A stretch of 34,645 nt of DNA from Bacteroidetes bacterium MED-G13. Lineage in GTDB: Bacteria; Bacteroidota; Bacteroidia; Flavobacteriales; Flavobacteriaceae. The notes under the pieces were generated by a model. That model was not told where the DNA came from. It saw nothing but the letters and a program-made list of their open reading frames with translations, and did not search any database. The translations under genes were made by a program, and so were the position numbers. Positions 33,186 through 34,645 of this stretch are shown in pieces. How positions within the stretch are numbered: position 1 is the stretch's first letter; each line of letters begins with the position of its first letter. The stretch is taken from positions 1-34,645 of the forward strand of contig NTKO01000013.1 in NCBI GenBank assembly GCA_002457735.1. Direction: 5' to 3'.

Positions 33186-33929
33186 TTAAATTATTTTTTT
33201 TATGAATCTTAATTTGTGTGTATGAGTATTTAGCTCATTATTGTAAATTCCCGTCTGGTCAAGCCTATCAATTCTAACTTTCCCAAATGCATGTATTATA
33301 TAATTGTTTTTGAGTATTATACCCACGTGTACAATTTTATCATCTTGGTCATGAAAAAATGCCAAGTCTCCAGCTTGAGACTCATCTATAAAACTTAGTG
33401 TAGATCCAATTTTTGCCTGATCTTTAGCATCTCTAGGAAGATTTACCCCAATCATTTTGTAGGCTAATTGAGACAAACCGGAACAATCAATACCAAACGG
33501 ACTTCTTCCTCCCCACAAATACGGTGTATTAATTAATAACAATGCAATTTTAACCGCTTCTTCCTTTATCTTTCTACTATTACTAAAATTTCCTTCAAAT
33601 TTATCATTCAAAATTCCAGCATTTGATACATTAGATCCCATTACAATTGTTTTTAATTTTTTGTTAGAACTCTCAACAAATTCAACTAAATCTGAACAAT
33701 AAATAGATTTATCTGTTTTTTTAAATTCTTTGTGATCAATTATAAGATATTGATTGTTTTTTATCCATCCTTCATAATTATCAAAATTCATTTTAATATG
33801 AGACCAGTTATTTGATAATTCTAAAATTTCAAAAGTTTCTCCATATAATAATTGAGAAATCATTTCTGATTTTTGAGATTTTTCCTTTCTCAAAGGAACA
33901 ATACTAATATTACAAATCCCAAATTTCAT
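33186..33929 (-). CDS. NlpC/P60 family peptidase with SH3-like domain
   Basis: This is a C40 cysteine peptidase, a group that cleaves D-Glu-diaminopimelate links in peptidoglycan peptides. The 247-residue protein has an N-terminal bacterial SH3-like domain (about 1-65, with SHIKMNFDNYEGWI), then the NlpC/P60 domain. The triad is visible: Cys149 (GIDCSGLSQ), His201 (DKIVHVGIIL) and His213 (YIIHAFG). I see no N-terminal signal peptide or lipobox, so it may be cytoplasmic and act on recycled muropeptides, as in the YkfC group. Its ATG shares one base with the thiolase stop (TAATG), so it is the second gene of that minus-strand unit. It is convergent with the TPR gene (9 bases between). Confidence 0.88.
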   Translation of the reverse strand: MKFGICNISIVPLRKEKSQKSEMISQLLYGETFEILELSNNWSHIKMNFDNYEGWIKNNQYLIIDHKEFKKTDKSIYCSDLVEFVESSNKKLKTIVMGSNVSNAGILNDKFEGNFSNSRKIKEEAVKIALLLINTPYLWGGRSPFGIDCSGLSQLAYKMIGVNLPRDAKDQAKIGSTLSFIDESQAGDLAFFHDQDDKIVHVGIILKNNYIIHAFGKVRIDRLDQTGIYNNELNTHTHKLRFIKKII

Positions 33930-34645
33930 TAAATGGTATTTATCATCACTGATGTTGATCCACCACCACCATTACAAATAGAAGCTATTCCTATTGATTT
34001 TTCTTCTTGAATTAAATTATGTGTTAATGTGGAAATAATCCTAGCACCAGAACATCCCAGAGGATGCCCCATTGCAACTGCTCCTCCATAAATATTTGTT
34101 ATATCTCTTTTCAAGCCTAATATTTTCATGTTAGCTAAAGTAACTGTTGCAAAAGCTTCGTTAATTTCAAATAAATCAATATCGTTAATTTTTTTATTTG
34201 TAATTGAAAGTAGCTCATTAATTGATTTCGATGGAGAAGTAGTAAACCATTTGGGATTATTAGAGGAATCTTTGAATGCTTTGATTTCAGCTATTGGATT
34301 AATTTTTAATTCTTTAGCTTTCTTTTTACTCATAAGAATAAGCATTGAAGCCCCATCACTTATTGGCGATGAATTTGCAGCAGTAATTGTCCCATTTGAA
34401 TCAAACACAGGCCTTAATTCTTTAATTTTATCAGGGTTATACTTACTTAAGTTCTCATCTTTTTCTAAAAAAACTGATTTTCCAAAAGAATTAGATGTGC
34501 TAATTTTTATAATATTCCTTTTGACATATTCTTTTTTATAACCTTCAATTGTTTTTATAAATGACTCATTAGTAAATTCATCTTGCATTTCCCTAGAGAT
34601 ATTATATTTTTTTGCACATATTTCTGCTAAAACGCCCATAGAAGC
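33929..34645 (-). CDS. Acetyl-CoA acyltransferase (thiolase), N-terminus cut by window edge
   Basis: The frame is open to the right edge; about 239 C-terminal residues are visible and the N-terminal part with the nucleophilic cysteine lies outside the window. The visible part starts with MGVLAEICAKKYNISREMQDEF, the thiolase segment after the nucleophile. The catalytic motifs seen are NEAFA (about 75 residues before the end), GGAVAMGHPLGCSGARI with the active-site His, and CNGGGGSTSVMI with the second Cys. Thiolases condense or cleave acyl-CoAs, in beta-oxidation or in acetoacetyl-CoA synthesis; the class cannot be fixed from this part. The NlpC/P60 gene is coupled downstream. Confidence 0.92.
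   Translation of the reverse strand, partial: ASMGVLAEICAKKYNISREMQDEFTNESFIKTIEGYKKEYVKRNIIKISTSNSFGKSVFLEKDENLSKYNPDKIKELRPVFDSNGTITAANSSPISDGASMLILMSKKKAKELKINPIAEIKAFKDSSNNPKWFTTSPSKSINELLSITNKKINDIDLFEINEAFATVTLANMKILGLKRDITNIYGGAVAMGHPLGCSGARIISTLTHNLIQEEKSIGIASICNGGGGSTSVMINTI

Noticed and set aside
34128-34541. 137-codon plus-strand frame
   Set aside because: Antisense to the thiolase; its Leu/Ile/Ser-rich composition is what the thiolase codons give in reverse.

Overview
This window is core chromosome from an AT-rich, gene-dense bacterium of the Bacteroidota, most likely a streamlined marine Flavobacteriia. Four things point there: the type IX secretion gene porQ in a lon-porQ-cmk-rpsA block, a 6S-like RNA just downstream of zapA, promoter boxes of the Bacteroidota type (TTG then TAnnTTTG) with no Shine-Dalgarno sequences, and lineage-specific families such as DUF3822 beside rsmD. 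Genes overlap or abut, several start with TTG, and I see no transposase, phage gene, CRISPR array, tRNA or rRNA.

Layout. 1-5073: a partial M23 peptidase (left edge), a small coiled-coil gene plus zapA (cell division), a 6S-like RNA, xerD, aroQ, and the msrB-lpd pair. 5150-12984: a UMF1-type MFS permease, lon, porQ, cmk and a long rpsA with a Lys-rich repeat extension; rpsA has its own promoter and a leader with inverted repeats, and ends in a strong terminator. 13046-16996: a tightly coupled run pyrR-pyrB-rnz-pdxH-ppx/gppA. 16988-18624: dnaX on the minus strand, split by an A11 tract that looks like a programmed -1 frameshift (or a homopolymer error). 18731-19049: RNase P RNA and its terminator. 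19029-21224: an unknown membrane protein, a DUF3822 protein and rsmD. 21330-23328: a RecD-like helicase and a lysophospholipid acyltransferase. 23330-29229: gcvT-yebC, hutH and clpC. 29413-34645: gyrA with a TPR lipoprotein-like or secreted protein, then an NlpC/P60 peptidase and a partial thiolase (right edge).

The genes are mostly housekeeping: replication and topology (dnaX, gyrA, xerD), translation and RNA maturation (rpsA, rnz, rnpB, rsmD, yebC), protein quality control (lon, clpC, msrB), cofactor, nucleotide and one-carbon metabolism (pdxH, pyrR, pyrB, cmk, gcvT, lpd, hutH), and envelope or secretion (porQ, M23, NlpC/P60). I did not find a new defence or mobile system. The observations most worth a check are the dnaX slippage site, the DUF3822/membrane-protein pair, the rpsA leader and repeat, and the way terminators and gene ends are shared between opposing genes. 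The only stretch above 300 bases without a protein gene, 18625-19028, is filled by rnpB.
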